Below are positions 20,953-29,558 of a stretch of 64,000 nt of DNA, in pieces. A program made the translations under genes and the position numbers. This DNA comes from an uncultured Verrucomicrobiota bacterium (GTDB lineage Bacteria; Verrucomicrobiota; Kiritimatiellia; CAIVKH01): assembly GCA_937872895.1 (NCBI GenBank), contig CALMUP010000008.1:392319-456318 (forward strand). The letters are read 5' to 3'. The first letter of the stretch is position 1, and every line of letters starts with the position of its first letter. Below the pieces are notes generated by a model. That model did not search any database, was not told the origin of the DNA, and was given only the letters and a program-made list of their open reading frames with translations.

Positions 20953-22095
20953 ATGAAACTATTCTACGCCAGGGAGAACACTCCCGGAGAAACACGGATC
21001 CCGGTAACCCCGGCGATTACCGAGAAACTGATCAAGCTCGGCGCCGAGGTCTTCGTTGAAACCGGCATCGGCGCTTCCCTCGGCCTCTCCGATGAAGCAT
21101 TTACCAAGGTCGGTGCAACCGTCGTGGGACTCACCGAAGGTCAGGGACAGGCCGACATAGTATTGCGGTTGCGCAAGCCGACGACCGCCGGGCTGGACGG
21201 CATGAAGCCCGGCACCCTGCATGTCAGCTACCTGGACCCCTTCAACGAACACGGCCTGATCCAGGCCTTGGCCGAACGGCAGATCAGCGCGGTCAGCCTC
21301 GAGATGATCCCCCGCTCGACCATCGCCCAGAAGATGGACGTGATCAGTTCCCAGGCGAACCTCGGCGGCTACGTGGCGGTGATCCTCGCCGCCGAGCGGC
21401 TGACCAAGATCTTCCCGATGATGACCACCCCCGCCGGCACCATCGCCCCGGCCAAGGTCTTCATCATCGGTGTCGGCGTGGCCGGCCTCCAGGCCATCGC
21501 AACCGCCAAACGCCTCGGCGCGCTCGTCGAGGCCTTCGACACGCGGCCGGTGGTCGAGGAGCAGGTCAAGTCCCTCGGCGCCAAATTCGTCAAGGTGGAC
21601 CTCGGGGAAACCGGACAGACCAAGGATGGCTATGCCAAGGCCCTGACCGAGGAACAACTCGCGATACAACGCCAGGCCATGGCCAAGCATTGTGCCGCGG
21701 CCGACGTGGTCATCACTACCGCCCAGGTGTTCGGCCGCAAGGCGCCGGTCATCGTCACCAGGGACATGGTCGCCGGCATGAGCCCGGGCAGCGTGGTCGT
21801 GGACATGGCGGTGGAGACCGGCGGCAATGTCGAGGGCTCGGTGCTGAACGAGGAAGTCGACCTGAACGGCGTCCGCCTGATCGGCCTCGGCAACCTGCCC
21901 GGCCGCGTGGCCGTCCACGCCTCGCAGATGTTCGCCAGCAACCTCTACAACTTCATCGAGCACTTCTGGGACAAGAAGGCCAAGACCTTCACCCTCAAGC
22001 GCGAGGATGACATTATCCAGGGCAGCCTGATCACCCACGAAGGCGCCATTGTTCACCCGACCATCAAGGGGCTGTCCGCCCCGCAGAAAGGATAA
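20953..22095 (+). CDS. pntA: NAD(P) transhydrogenase subunit alpha part 1 (dI, NAD(H)-binding)
   Basis: A 380-residue soluble NAD(H)-binding component (domain I) of the proton-translocating transhydrogenase. It has the alanine dehydrogenase/PNT N-terminal fold (MKLFYARENTPGETRIPVTP). The Rossmann motif is VFIIGVGVAGLQAIATAKRLGA, and an RQD-type loop region is also present (EMIPRSTIAQKMDVISSQANLGGY). The complex uses proton-motive force to drive NADPH formation. Alpha is split into two polypeptides, as in Rhodospirillum. The gene is first of pntA-pntA2-pntB-pgl. GGAG lies about 11 bases before the ATG. Confidence 0.95.
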   Translation: MKLFYARENTPGETRIPVTPAITEKLIKLGAEVFVETGIGASLGLSDEAFTKVGATVVGLTEGQGQADIVLRLRKPTTAGLDGMKPGTLHVSYLDPFNEHGLIQALAERQISAVSLEMIPRSTIAQKMDVISSQANLGGYVAVILAAERLTKIFPMMTTPAGTIAPAKVFIIGVGVAGLQAIATAKRLGALVEAFDTRPVVEEQVKSLGAKFVKVDLGETGQTKDGYAKALTEEQLAIQRQAMAKHCAAADVVITTAQVFGRKAPVIVTRDMVAGMSPGSVVVDMAVETGGNVEGSVLNEEVDLNGVRLIGLGNLPGRVAVHASQMFASNLYNFIEHFWDKKAKTFTLKREDDIIQGSLITHEGAIVHPTIKGLSAPQKG

Positions 22096-22098
22096 CCC

Positions 22099-22395
22099 AT
22101 GGAACTGACCCTGCTGTTCTTCGTCTTCGTCCTGGCGATCTTCCTCGGCTTCGAGCTGATCGTGAAGGTCCCCTCGCAGTTGCACACACCCCTGATGTCC
22201 GGGTCCAACGCGATCTCCGGCATCACCATCGTCGCGGCCATTATCGCCGCGGGCGTGGATGACGGGCACCTGGTCACCTCGGTTCTCGGGTTCCTTGCCG
22301 TAACGCTGGCCACCGTCAATGTGGTCGGCGGCTACATGGTGACCAACCGCATGCTGGGCATGTTCAAGAAGAAAGATGGAGCCTCGAAATCCTGA
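22099..22395 (+). CDS. NAD(P) transhydrogenase subunit alpha part 2 (membrane)
   Basis: A 98-residue membrane subunit with three hydrophobic segments: about 3-20, 35-53 and 59-80. It contains the typical PntA2 stretch VPSQLHTPLMSGSNAISGI. It forms part of the proton channel with the membrane part of PntB. It begins 3 bp after pntA and overlaps pntB by one base (TGATG). Confidence 0.93.
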   Translation: MELTLLFFVFVLAIFLGFELIVKVPSQLHTPLMSGSNAISGITIVAAIIAAGVDDGHLVTSVLGFLAVTLATVNVVGGYMVTNRMLGMFKKKDGASKS

Positions 22396-23792
22396 TGAAC
22401 CTTCAATTTGTCATAGATATCAGTTACATCGTATCGGCGGTGTTGTTCATCATCGGATTGAAAATGCTCGGTTCCGCCAAAACCGCGGTCCGGGGTAATT
22501 TCATCTCCGCCATCGGCATGCTGCTCGCCGTGGTCGCCACGCTGATCATGAAGGATGTGATCTCGTTCAAGCTGATCGCCGCCGGTTTCATCGTCGGCGG
22601 GCTGATCGGTGCCATCGCCGCCCAACGGGTGAAGATGACATCGATGCCGGAAATGGTGGCCTTGTTCAACGGATTCGGCGGACTGGCCAGCCTGCTCGTC
22701 GGCTGGTCCGAATACCACCGCGGCGTTCATGCCGAGACCGTGAACCTTCCGGCCTTCACCATGGTCGCGACCTATCTCGCGGTCATCATCGGCGGCATCA
22801 CCTTCACCGGCAGCATCATCGCTTATGCGAAGCTGGCCGAGAAGATGAACAGCAAGCCGATCCTGTTCAAGGCGCAGAAACCGGTCAACGCCGGTTTGCT
22901 GATCGCGAGCATCGTGATTCTCGTCCTCGGCAGTATCGCCCCGGAAACCACCTATCCGTTATTCCTGATTGCCGTCATTATCTCGTTGATCCTCGGCGTG
23001 CTGGCGGTTATCCCGATCGGTGGCGCAGACATGCCGGTCGTCATATCGCTGCTCAACAGTTACTCGGGACTGGCCGCCTGTGCAGCCGGCTTCATCATCT
23101 TCAACAACGTGCTGGTCGTCGCGGGCTGCCTCGTCGGCGCCAGCGGTATCATCCTGACCCAGATCATGTGCAAGGCGATGAACCGCTCGCTGAGCAACGT
23201 ACTGTTCAGCGGCTTCGGCGCGACCTCTTCCTCCGCGAAGTCCGGCACAGTGCAAGGTGAAGCGAAGCCGATCACGGCGGAAGACGCCTACTACATCCTC
23301 GAGGCCGCGCGCTCGGTGGTCGTCGTCCCCGGCTACGGCATGGCGGTGGCCCAGGCCCAGCACGTCGTGCGTGAACTCGGCGATGCGCTGGAGAAGAATG
23401 GATGCGATGTGAAATATGCGATCCACCCGGTCGCCGGCCGCATGCCCGGCCACATGAACGTGCTGCTCGCCGAGGCGAATGTGCCGTACGAACAACTGGT
23501 CGAACCGCCGGATGTCAATCCGGTCATGGCCACCATCGATGTCGCCATCGTCATCGGCGCGAACGACGTGGTGAACCCGGCCGCCCGCGAGGATACATCG
23601 AGCCCGATCTACGGCATGCCGATCATCAATGTCGACGAGGCGAAGACCTGCTTTGTCCTGAAGCGCAGCATGGCGTCCGGCTTCGCCGGCGTGGAAAACC
23701 CGCTCTTCTTCAAGGACAACACCCGCATGTTGTTCGGCGACGCGAAGGCCATGGTGACCGCGCTGGTGGGACAGTTCAAAGATGCCGGTTGA
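22395..23792 (+). CDS. pntB: NAD(P) transhydrogenase subunit beta
   Basis: A 465-residue subunit. The first ~260 residues are about nine membrane helices of the proton channel. The rest is the NADP(H)-binding domain III, with VVVVPGYGMAVAQAQ, HPVAGRMPGHMNVLLAEA, VIGANDVVNPAA and VLKRSMASGFAGVENPLF, all diagnostic. It is coupled to pntA2 by TGATG and overlaps the proposed pgl start by 11 bp. With pgl next door, the operon links two sources of NADPH. Confidence 0.95.
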   Translation: MNLQFVIDISYIVSAVLFIIGLKMLGSAKTAVRGNFISAIGMLLAVVATLIMKDVISFKLIAAGFIVGGLIGAIAAQRVKMTSMPEMVALFNGFGGLASLLVGWSEYHRGVHAETVNLPAFTMVATYLAVIIGGITFTGSIIAYAKLAEKMNSKPILFKAQKPVNAGLLIASIVILVLGSIAPETTYPLFLIAVIISLILGVLAVIPIGGADMPVVISLLNSYSGLAACAAGFIIFNNVLVVAGCLVGASGIILTQIMCKAMNRSLSNVLFSGFGATSSSAKSGTVQGEAKPITAEDAYYILEAARSVVVVPGYGMAVAQAQHVVRELGDALEKNGCDVKYAIHPVAGRMPGHMNVLLAEANVPYEQLVEPPDVNPVMATIDVAIVIGANDVVNPAAREDTSSPIYGMPIINVDEAKTCFVLKRSMASGFAGVENPLFFKDNTRMLFGDAKAMVTALVGQFKDAG

Positions 23793-24510
23793 TTCGGCCA
23801 GCGGTTCGTGCGGCTGGATGATCAACCGCCGGGTCTACAACGACGCGGACGCGGTGGCGCATGCCCTGGCCGAATCCCTGCTCGGGTTGTTCGACCAGGC
23901 CATCGCTGAACCCGGGCGGCAGATCGGCGTGATGCTGGCCGGTGGCCGCACCCCGAAGGCGGCCTATGGCTTGGTCGCCGCCTCCGGCCGGCACATCCCG
24001 CCCAACCTGACCCTGATCATCAGCGATGAGCGCTGGGTGCCCGCCGACCACCCCGACAGCAACGCCTTGATGATGCAGCCGTTCTTCCAGGCTGTCCAGG
24101 CCGCACCGGAACAGCTGCTGCTGGTCAACACCACCCTGCCCCGCCTGGACAGCGCAGCCGACTTCGGCCGCCGACTTCAGCAATTCTTTTCATCGGATGG
24201 TTCTCTGGAAACCGCCTTCCTGGGCCTCGGTGCCGACGGCCATACCGCCTCCCTTTTCTCCCCGAATGATCTCGACCGGGCGTCCCGGCAGCCGGCCATC
24301 GACGTGGACCGTCCCGACGGGCGCATCGGCATCAGCGCCGCGCCATCGATTATCCGGATGGCAACCCGGATCGTGTTCGTGGTCACCGGCTCCGACAAGA
24401 CGGAGAAGGTCCGCTCCCTGCTCGCCCAGCCCCGGAATGTGATCGCCGGCCAGGTCGTCTGGAAGCATCCGCAGGTCGCCGTCTGGCTGGATCGCGCCGC
24501 GGCCGAATGA
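23782..24510 (+). CDS. pgl: 6-phosphogluconolactonase
   Basis: A 242-residue hydrolase (SugarP_isomerase/DevB type) that opens 6-phosphogluconolactone in the oxidative pentose phosphate pathway. Motifs are VMLAGGRTPKAAYGL, IISDERWVPADHPDSN, and FLGLGADGHTASLFSPN with the catalytic His. ATG 23782 overlaps pntB; ATG 23818 (MINRRVYND) is an alternative that removes 12 residues not needed by the fold. Its coexpression with pntAB fits an NADPH role. The zwf and gnd genes are not in the window. Confidence 0.93.
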   Translation: MPVDSASGSCGWMINRRVYNDADAVAHALAESLLGLFDQAIAEPGRQIGVMLAGGRTPKAAYGLVAASGRHIPPNLTLIISDERWVPADHPDSNALMMQPFFQAVQAAPEQLLLVNTTLPRLDSAADFGRRLQQFFSSDGSLETAFLGLGADGHTASLFSPNDLDRASRQPAIDVDRPDGRIGISAAPSIIRMATRIVFVVTGSDKTEKVRSLLAQPRNVIAGQVVWKHPQVAVWLDRAAAE

Positions 24511-24512
24511 GC

Positions 24513-24552
24513 CCGCACAGTCGTGCGCTTCGCACGGCGCTCAACTGTGCGG
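24513..24552. repeat. Nested inverted repeat between pgl and livK
   Basis: An outer 9-bp stem, CCGCACAGT (24513-24521) with ACTGTGCGG (24544-24552), encloses an inner hairpin CGTGCG-CTT-CGCACG (24522-24536) and a 7-base bulge. There is no T-tract. It may be a terminator for the pnt-pgl operon that works in another way, or a copy of a dispersed intergenic repeat; no second copy was noticed in this window. Confidence 0.55.
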
Positions 24553-24558
24553 CTCCGG

Positions 24559-24587
24559 TTGACATTCCCGATCCGGCAGTATTTAAT
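24559..24587 (+). promoter_or_regulatory. Strong sigma-70-type promoter for livKHMGF
   Basis: TTGACA at 24559-24564 (perfect -35), 17-bp spacer, TTTAAT at 24582-24587. Only 8 bases separate the -10 from the livK ATG at 24596, so the transcript should start at or within two bases of the start codon. No Shine-Dalgarno lies in between. Confidence 0.65.
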
Positions 24588-24595
24588 CCCGTACC

Positions 24596-25753
24596 ATGAA
24601 AAATCTCCCGTTAACCGCACTGCTGTTGTCGTCCGCCCTGTCCGCGACGGTCGGCGCGGACACCATCAAGATCGCCTCGGTCAGCCCGCTTTCCGGCTCC
24701 CAGGCAGGTCTCGGTGAAATGATCAAACTCGGAGCCCAACTCGCCATCGAGGAGGCCTCGCCCTGGTTCAAGGAAAAAGGCATTACCCTCGCCTTCTCCC
24801 CGCAGGATGACCAGGCCTCGCCCGATGTCGGCGTCGCCACCGCCCGCCGCATCGTGAACGACAAGGAGATCCTCGGCGTGATCGGGCATCTCAACTCGGG
24901 TGTTGCCATTCCCGCTTCCGAGGTTTATCGCGAATACCAGCTCGCCATGGTTTCCCCGGCGAATACCAATCCCCAGATCACCGAACGCCGCTATCCGAAC
25001 GTCAACCGCATCTGCGGACGCGATGACGTGCAGGGGCCGGTCGGTGCCGAATTCGCCGTGAATGAGCTCGGCGCCAAACGGATCTTCGTGGTCCACGACA
25101 AGACCACCTACGGCCAGGGTGTGGCCGAGGCGTTCCGCACCCGCGCCCTCGCCCTCGGCGCCGAAGTCGTCGGCTACGATGGCACCGAGGAACTGTCGAA
25201 CTTCAGCTCGCTGATCCTCCGCATGCGCGTGATGAAGCCCGATGTCGTGTATTTCGGCGGCATCTACGATCGCGGCGGTGTGCTGCTCAAGCAGATGCGC
25301 GAGCGCGGCATCACCGCGACCTACATCGGCCCTGACGCGATGGACTCCTCCGAGTTCGTGAAGATCGCCCAGGATGCCGTCGTCGGCGCGTACTACACGA
25401 CGGTGGCCGGACCCGCCGACCAGTTTCCCGCCGCCCGCAGTTTCGCCGAGCGCTTCAAGACACGCTTCCAGAAGGACGCCGAATCCTATGCGCTTTACGC
25501 CTACGACTGCGGCAATGTCTTCGTCGCCGCACTGAAGGACTGGATGGAGAAGAACCCGGGCAAGACACCAACCCGCGCCGACGTGGCCGAGGCCGTGCGG
25601 GCCGTCTCGATCGACGGCATCACCGGGGCGATCGCCTTCGACGACAAGGGCGACCGGGTGCGATCCGATTACTACATCGTGAAGTTTGAGACGGCCTCGT
25701 ATCCCGGAAAGACCGTCAAGGCCATCACCCAGACCATCGAACCCGCACCCTGA
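24596..25753 (+). CDS. livK: Branched-chain amino-acid ABC transporter, periplasmic binding protein
   Basis: A 385-residue type I periplasmic binding protein. A signal peptide (MKNLPLTALLLSSALSATVGA) is followed by IKIASVSPLSGSQAGLGEMIKLGAQLAIEEA, the typical LivJ/K opening. A second lobe runs from about 135, with a hinge crossing near FVVHDKTTYGQG. It should deliver leucine, isoleucine, valine or related amino acids to LivHM. It is first in a five-gene operon behind a near-consensus promoter that predicts a leaderless mRNA. Substrate is inferred from the operon; related systems also take up urea or amides. Confidence 0.92.
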   Translation: MKNLPLTALLLSSALSATVGADTIKIASVSPLSGSQAGLGEMIKLGAQLAIEEASPWFKEKGITLAFSPQDDQASPDVGVATARRIVNDKEILGVIGHLNSGVAIPASEVYREYQLAMVSPANTNPQITERRYPNVNRICGRDDVQGPVGAEFAVNELGAKRIFVVHDKTTYGQGVAEAFRTRALALGAEVVGYDGTEELSNFSSLILRMRVMKPDVVYFGGIYDRGGVLLKQMRERGITATYIGPDAMDSSEFVKIAQDAVVGAYYTTVAGPADQFPAARSFAERFKTRFQKDAESYALYAYDCGNVFVAALKDWMEKNPGKTPTRADVAEAVRAVSIDGITGAIAFDDKGDRVRSDYYIVKFETASYPGKTVKAITQTIEPAP

Positions 25754-25791
25754 CGCGCCGCCCGCCGCGCCCCCTGACGGAGGAACCTGGA

Positions 25792-26757
25792 TTGGACGGA
25801 GCGCTTCTCGAAATCCTGCCGAGCATTATCCTCGAGGGGCTGCTCGTCGGCAGCGTCTACGCCATGATCGCCCTCGGGTACACCATGGTGTATGGCGTGC
25901 TCGGCCTGATCAATTTCGCGCACTCCGAGGTCTTCATGATCGGCGCCGTCACCGGCGTCGAGGTCTTCCGCTACCTTTCGCCGCATATTGAAAACCCGTT
26001 CACCCTGCTCGTGGTCGCCATCGTCACCGCCGGATTCGTATCCGGCGCCACTGCGGTGACCATCGAACGCCTCGCCTACCGGCCGCTGCGCCGCCGCGGT
26101 TACACCAACCGCCTCGTGCCGCTGATCACCGCCATCGGCATCTCGTTTTTCCTGCAGGACCTGGTCCGCCTGATCGAAGGCCTGTGGCACGGCGAGTTCT
26201 ACATGAACTATCCGAGCCATGCCGAACTGGAACACACCCTCGTGCTCCCGTTGGACATGACCCTGCAGGTGAAGGGTCTCATCACCATCGTCGTAACCCT
26301 GCTGATGCTGGCCGGCCTGTGGTTCCTGGTGAAGCGGACGCGACTCGGCAAGGCGATCCGCGCCGTGGCCCAGGACGCGACCACGGCAAGCCTGATGGGC
26401 GTCAATCCCGACTCGATCATTGCCCGCACCTTTTTCATCGGCGGATTCCTCGGTGGCGTCGCCGGCGTCCTGTTCGGCGTGCTGTATACACAAGTGAACC
26501 CGTTCTGCGGCTTCATCCCCGGCATCAAGGCGTTCACCGCGGCCGTGCTGGGCGGCATCGGCAGTATCCCCGGCGCGATGATCGGCGGCGTCATCCTCGG
26601 CCAGCTTGAAACCCTGGGCGGCTTCTACCTGCCCTTCTTCACCAATGGCGCGGTCGGCACCGAGTACAAGGATGTCTTTGGCTTCGTGATCCTCGTCCTG
26701 TTGCTGCTCTGCCGACCGCAGGGGATTTTCGGCAAGGCCCAGAAGGACAAGGTATGA
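25792..26757 (+). CDS. livH: Branched-chain amino-acid ABC transporter permease LivH
   Basis: A 321-residue inner-membrane permease with about eight hydrophobic segments. The signature GSVYAMIALGYTMVYGVLGLINFAHSEVFMIGA lies near residues 19-51. The EAA-like loop AVAQDATTASLMGVNPDSIIARTF lies near 191-214. The start is TTG at 25792, preceded by a strong GGAGG; the upstream reading frame holds no ATG that fits the family. The stop overlaps livM (ATGA). Confidence 0.93.
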   Translation: MDGALLEILPSIILEGLLVGSVYAMIALGYTMVYGVLGLINFAHSEVFMIGAVTGVEVFRYLSPHIENPFTLLVVAIVTAGFVSGATAVTIERLAYRPLRRRGYTNRLVPLITAIGISFFLQDLVRLIEGLWHGEFYMNYPSHAELEHTLVLPLDMTLQVKGLITIVVTLLMLAGLWFLVKRTRLGKAIRAVAQDATTASLMGVNPDSIIARTFFIGGFLGGVAGVLFGVLYTQVNPFCGFIPGIKAFTAAVLGGIGSIPGAMIGGVILGQLETLGGFYLPFFTNGAVGTEYKDVFGFVILVLLLLCRPQGIFGKAQKDKV

Positions 26758-28037
26758 ACCGCGCCTCGGTCCAGTCCTTCCTGTATCCGCTGCTGACCCT
26801 CGCCTCGGTCGGCTTGCTCTGGATCTTTCCCGACACGACCATCCTGCTCGTCCCGGTTCTGGGCATTCTGTTCGCAGGCACGCTGATCCGCCTGCACCGC
26901 TGGAGTCGCTGGTCGTCGATGGCCTTCGTACTGCTGATCGGCATTCCCGTGGCCGGCCTCGAGAATTCCTTCCTGTTCGAATTGTTCATCCAGATCGGCA
27001 TCTACGCTGCGCTCGCGCTCGGCCTGAACATCGTGGTCGGCATGGCCGGCCTGCTCGACCTCGGCTACGCCGCCTTCTTCGCCATCGGCGCCTACACCTG
27101 GGCCATCTTCGGTTCCCCGCAGGCGAACCAGTTCATCGAGGGTGGACACTTCCCCCTGCCTGGCTGGCCCTATTTCTACCTCTTCATGGCACTGGCCGTG
27201 ATCACCGCCGCGCTGGTCGGCGTGCTCATCGGATTGCCGGCCTTGCGCCTGCGCGGCGATTACCTGGCCATCGTCACCCTCGGCCTCGGCGAGGTCGTGC
27301 GAGTCCTCGCCAACAACCTCGATCATCCGGTGAACATCACCAACGGACCCAAAGGGATCTCGCCGGTCGAGCGCCCCCCGGTGGACTGGATCCTCGCCAT
27401 CACCGACCGGCTCGGCCTGACCCTCCAGACCAACCACGCGGTGGCCCTGTTCTTCTACGGCCTCGTGCTCGTCGTGATGCTCGCCATCGTGCTGATCAAC
27501 CGCCGCCTCGACCGTTCACGGTTCGGCCGGGCCTGGGTGGCCATCCGCGAGGACGAGATCGCCGCGCGCTCGATGGGCATTCCCCTGCTCCGCACCAAGG
27601 TGCTGGCCTTCGCCACCGGCGCGGCCTTCTCCGGGGTGATGGGCGCGATCTTTTCCGCCAAGCAACTCTTCGTCAGCCCCGAATCGTTCACCCTGCTGCA
27701 ATCGATCACCATCCTCGCCATGGTCATCCTCGGCGGCATGGGGTCGATCCAGGGGGCACTGCTCGGCGCGGCCGCGGTGACCCTTCTGAACATCGAGGTC
27801 CTGAAGTCGCTGTCCGAAGGCCTGAACCACCTGCGCCAGACCGGATTCGTGCTCGATCTCGGGTTCATCAAGTACAACTTCGCCAACCTCTCCTCGCAAC
27901 TGGAACCGGCCAAGTACGAGCGCATGATCTTCGGATTGATCATGGTGCTGATGATGATCTTCCGCCCCGCCGGCCTGATCCCCGAGACCCGCCATAAACT
28001 CGAACTGGAAGCACGCCGCAAAGGGAAGGCGTCATGA
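26754..28037 (+). CDS. livM: Branched-chain amino-acid ABC transporter permease LivM
   Basis: A 427-residue permease. Up to four N-terminal hydrophobic segments precede the conserved core ALALGLNIVVGMAGLLDLGYAAFFAIGAYTWA. It also has GLPALRLRGDYLAIVTLGLGEVVR, the EAA loop VAIREDEIAARSMGIPLLRTKVLAFATGA and GGMGSIQGALLGA. It pairs with LivH to form the channel. It is coupled to both neighbours by ATGA overlaps. Confidence 0.94.
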   Translation: MNRASVQSFLYPLLTLASVGLLWIFPDTTILLVPVLGILFAGTLIRLHRWSRWSSMAFVLLIGIPVAGLENSFLFELFIQIGIYAALALGLNIVVGMAGLLDLGYAAFFAIGAYTWAIFGSPQANQFIEGGHFPLPGWPYFYLFMALAVITAALVGVLIGLPALRLRGDYLAIVTLGLGEVVRVLANNLDHPVNITNGPKGISPVERPPVDWILAITDRLGLTLQTNHAVALFFYGLVLVVMLAIVLINRRLDRSRFGRAWVAIREDEIAARSMGIPLLRTKVLAFATGAAFSGVMGAIFSAKQLFVSPESFTLLQSITILAMVILGGMGSIQGALLGAAAVTLLNIEVLKSLSEGLNHLRQTGFVLDLGFIKYNFANLSSQLEPAKYERMIFGLIMVLMMIFRPAGLIPETRHKLELEARRKGKAS

Positions 28038-28819
28038 GCCTGGTCATCCGCGACATCACCAAGCGGTTTGGCGGCCTGGTGGCCGTGGATGGCGTGAACC
28101 TGGAGGTCCAGCGTGGCGAGATCTTCTCCGTGATCGGACCGAACGGGGCCGGCAAGACCAGCCTTTTCAACGTGCTGACCGGCGTGTACCGGCCGGACTG
28201 CGGCACGATCACCTGGGAGGGCCGCCGCATCTCCCGCCTCGCCCCCGAATCCATCGCCCGCCGCGGCGTGGCCCGCACCTTCCAGAATATCCGGCTCTTC
28301 GGGGCCATGACCGTGTTCGAGAACGTGCTCGTCGCGCAACACAGCCATGCCTCGTATTCCTACCTCGACGCGATGTTCCGGACCCGTCGCTTCCACCGAC
28401 AGGAGCACCGGATCGCCCGGAAGGTCATGGACCTGCTGGATTACTTCGGCTTCGCGGAAAAAGCCGAGGAACTGGCGCGCAACCTTCCGTATGGCGACCA
28501 GCGCCGCCTCGAGATCGCCCGCGCCCTCGCCCTCGAACCCCGCCTGCTGTTGCTGGATGAACCGGCGGCCGGCATGAATCCGAAGGAGACCGATGTGTTG
28601 CGCGACTTCATCCGCACGATCCGCGACGACTTCTCCCTGACCATCCTGCTGATCGAGCACCACATGAACATGGTGATGAGCCTGTCCGACCGTGTGGCGG
28701 TACTTGATTACGGCCGCAAGATCGCCGAAGGCCAACCCGCCGAGATCCGCCGGAACCCCGCCGTCATCGAGGCCTACCTCGGGGCCTCGGCCATAGGAGC
28801 GGTGACCACCGATGCCTGA
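28034..28819 (+). CDS. livG: Branched-chain amino-acid ABC transporter ATPase LivG
   Basis: A 261-residue ABC ATPase. Walker A is GPNGAGKTSLFNVLTG, the Q-loop region is RTFQNIRLF, and the signature is a diverged NLPYGDQRRLEIARALA (YGDQ replaces LSGGQ, as is common in LivG). Walker B is LLLLDEPAAGMNP, with the switch His in LIEHHMN. It forms a heterodimer with LivF on the cytoplasmic side. It overlaps livM by 4 bp and livF by 8 bp. Confidence 0.95.
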   Translation: MSLVIRDITKRFGGLVAVDGVNLEVQRGEIFSVIGPNGAGKTSLFNVLTGVYRPDCGTITWEGRRISRLAPESIARRGVARTFQNIRLFGAMTVFENVLVAQHSHASYSYLDAMFRTRRFHRQEHRIARKVMDLLDYFGFAEKAEELARNLPYGDQRRLEIARALALEPRLLLLDEPAAGMNPKETDVLRDFIRTIRDDFSLTILLIEHHMNMVMSLSDRVAVLDYGRKIAEGQPAEIRRNPAVIEAYLGASAIGAVTTDA

Positions 28820-29543
28820 CCCGGCTTCCAGTCCATTGCTGGACGTGAAGGACCTGTGCGTCTGCTACGGCAAGGTGGAGGCGCTCCGCGGCATCAGTTT
28901 TCACATCCTGCCCGGCGAAATCGTCACCCTGATCGGTGCCAACGGAGCCGGCAAGAGCACGACCCTCCGCACCCTCTCCGGCCTCCTCGCTCCCCGCGCC
29001 GGACAGATCCTGTTCCGGGGTGCGCCGATCGGAGGCCGCCCCCCCCACGACCTCGCCGCCCAAGGCCTGATCCACGTGCCGGAAGGTCGCCGCATTTTCC
29101 CTCGCTTGTCCGTGGACGAGAACCTCGACATGGGAGGCTACCTGGAACGCGATGCCGCCTCGAGCCTGCGCCGCAAGGAGGAAGTCTTCGCGCTCTTCCC
29201 CCGGCTGGCTGAGCGACGCCGCCAGGATGGCGGAACCCTGTCTGGTGGAGAACAACAGATGCTGGCCATCGGCCGCGCGCTGATGCAAAACCCGACGTTG
29301 CTGCTGCTCGACGAACCGACCCTCGGCCTCGCGCCGGTGCTGGTTGAAGTCATCTTCACCACCATCGTCAACCTCAACAAGGCCGGCAAGACCATCCTCC
29401 TTGTCGAACAGAACGCCTGGCATGCCCTGCAGATCGCCCACCGTGGATACGTGCTACAGACCGGTCAGGTGGAAATGGAGGGACCGGCACGCACCCTGGC
29501 CGACAATCCCAGCGTAAAGGAATCGTACCTCGGCGGCGGATGA
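28812..29543 (+). CDS. livF: Branched-chain amino-acid ABC transporter ATPase LivF
   Basis: A 243-residue ABC ATPase. Walker A is GANGAGKSTTLRTLSG, the typical LivF block is HVPEGRRIFPRLSVDENLDMG, the signature is GTLSGGEQQMLAIGRALM, and Walker B is LLLLDEPTLGLAPVLVE. The switch His of most ABC ATPases is Gln here (VEQNAWHAL), as usual in LivF. It is last in the operon; the convergent endonuclease gene ends 15 bp away, leaving no room for a normal terminator. Confidence 0.95.
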   Translation: MPDPASSPLLDVKDLCVCYGKVEALRGISFHILPGEIVTLIGANGAGKSTTLRTLSGLLAPRAGQILFRGAPIGGRPPHDLAAQGLIHVPEGRRIFPRLSVDENLDMGGYLERDAASSLRRKEEVFALFPRLAERRRQDGGTLSGGEQQMLAIGRALMQNPTLLLLDEPTLGLAPVLVEVIFTTIVNLNKAGKTILLVEQNAWHALQIAHRGYVLQTGQVEMEGPARTLADNPSVKESYLGGG

Positions 29544-29558
29544 TCCGGCCGTGCGCGG

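Noticed and set aside
20959..22269. A 436-codon minus-strand frame over pntA
   Set aside because: Shadow of pntA, whose motifs are unambiguous.
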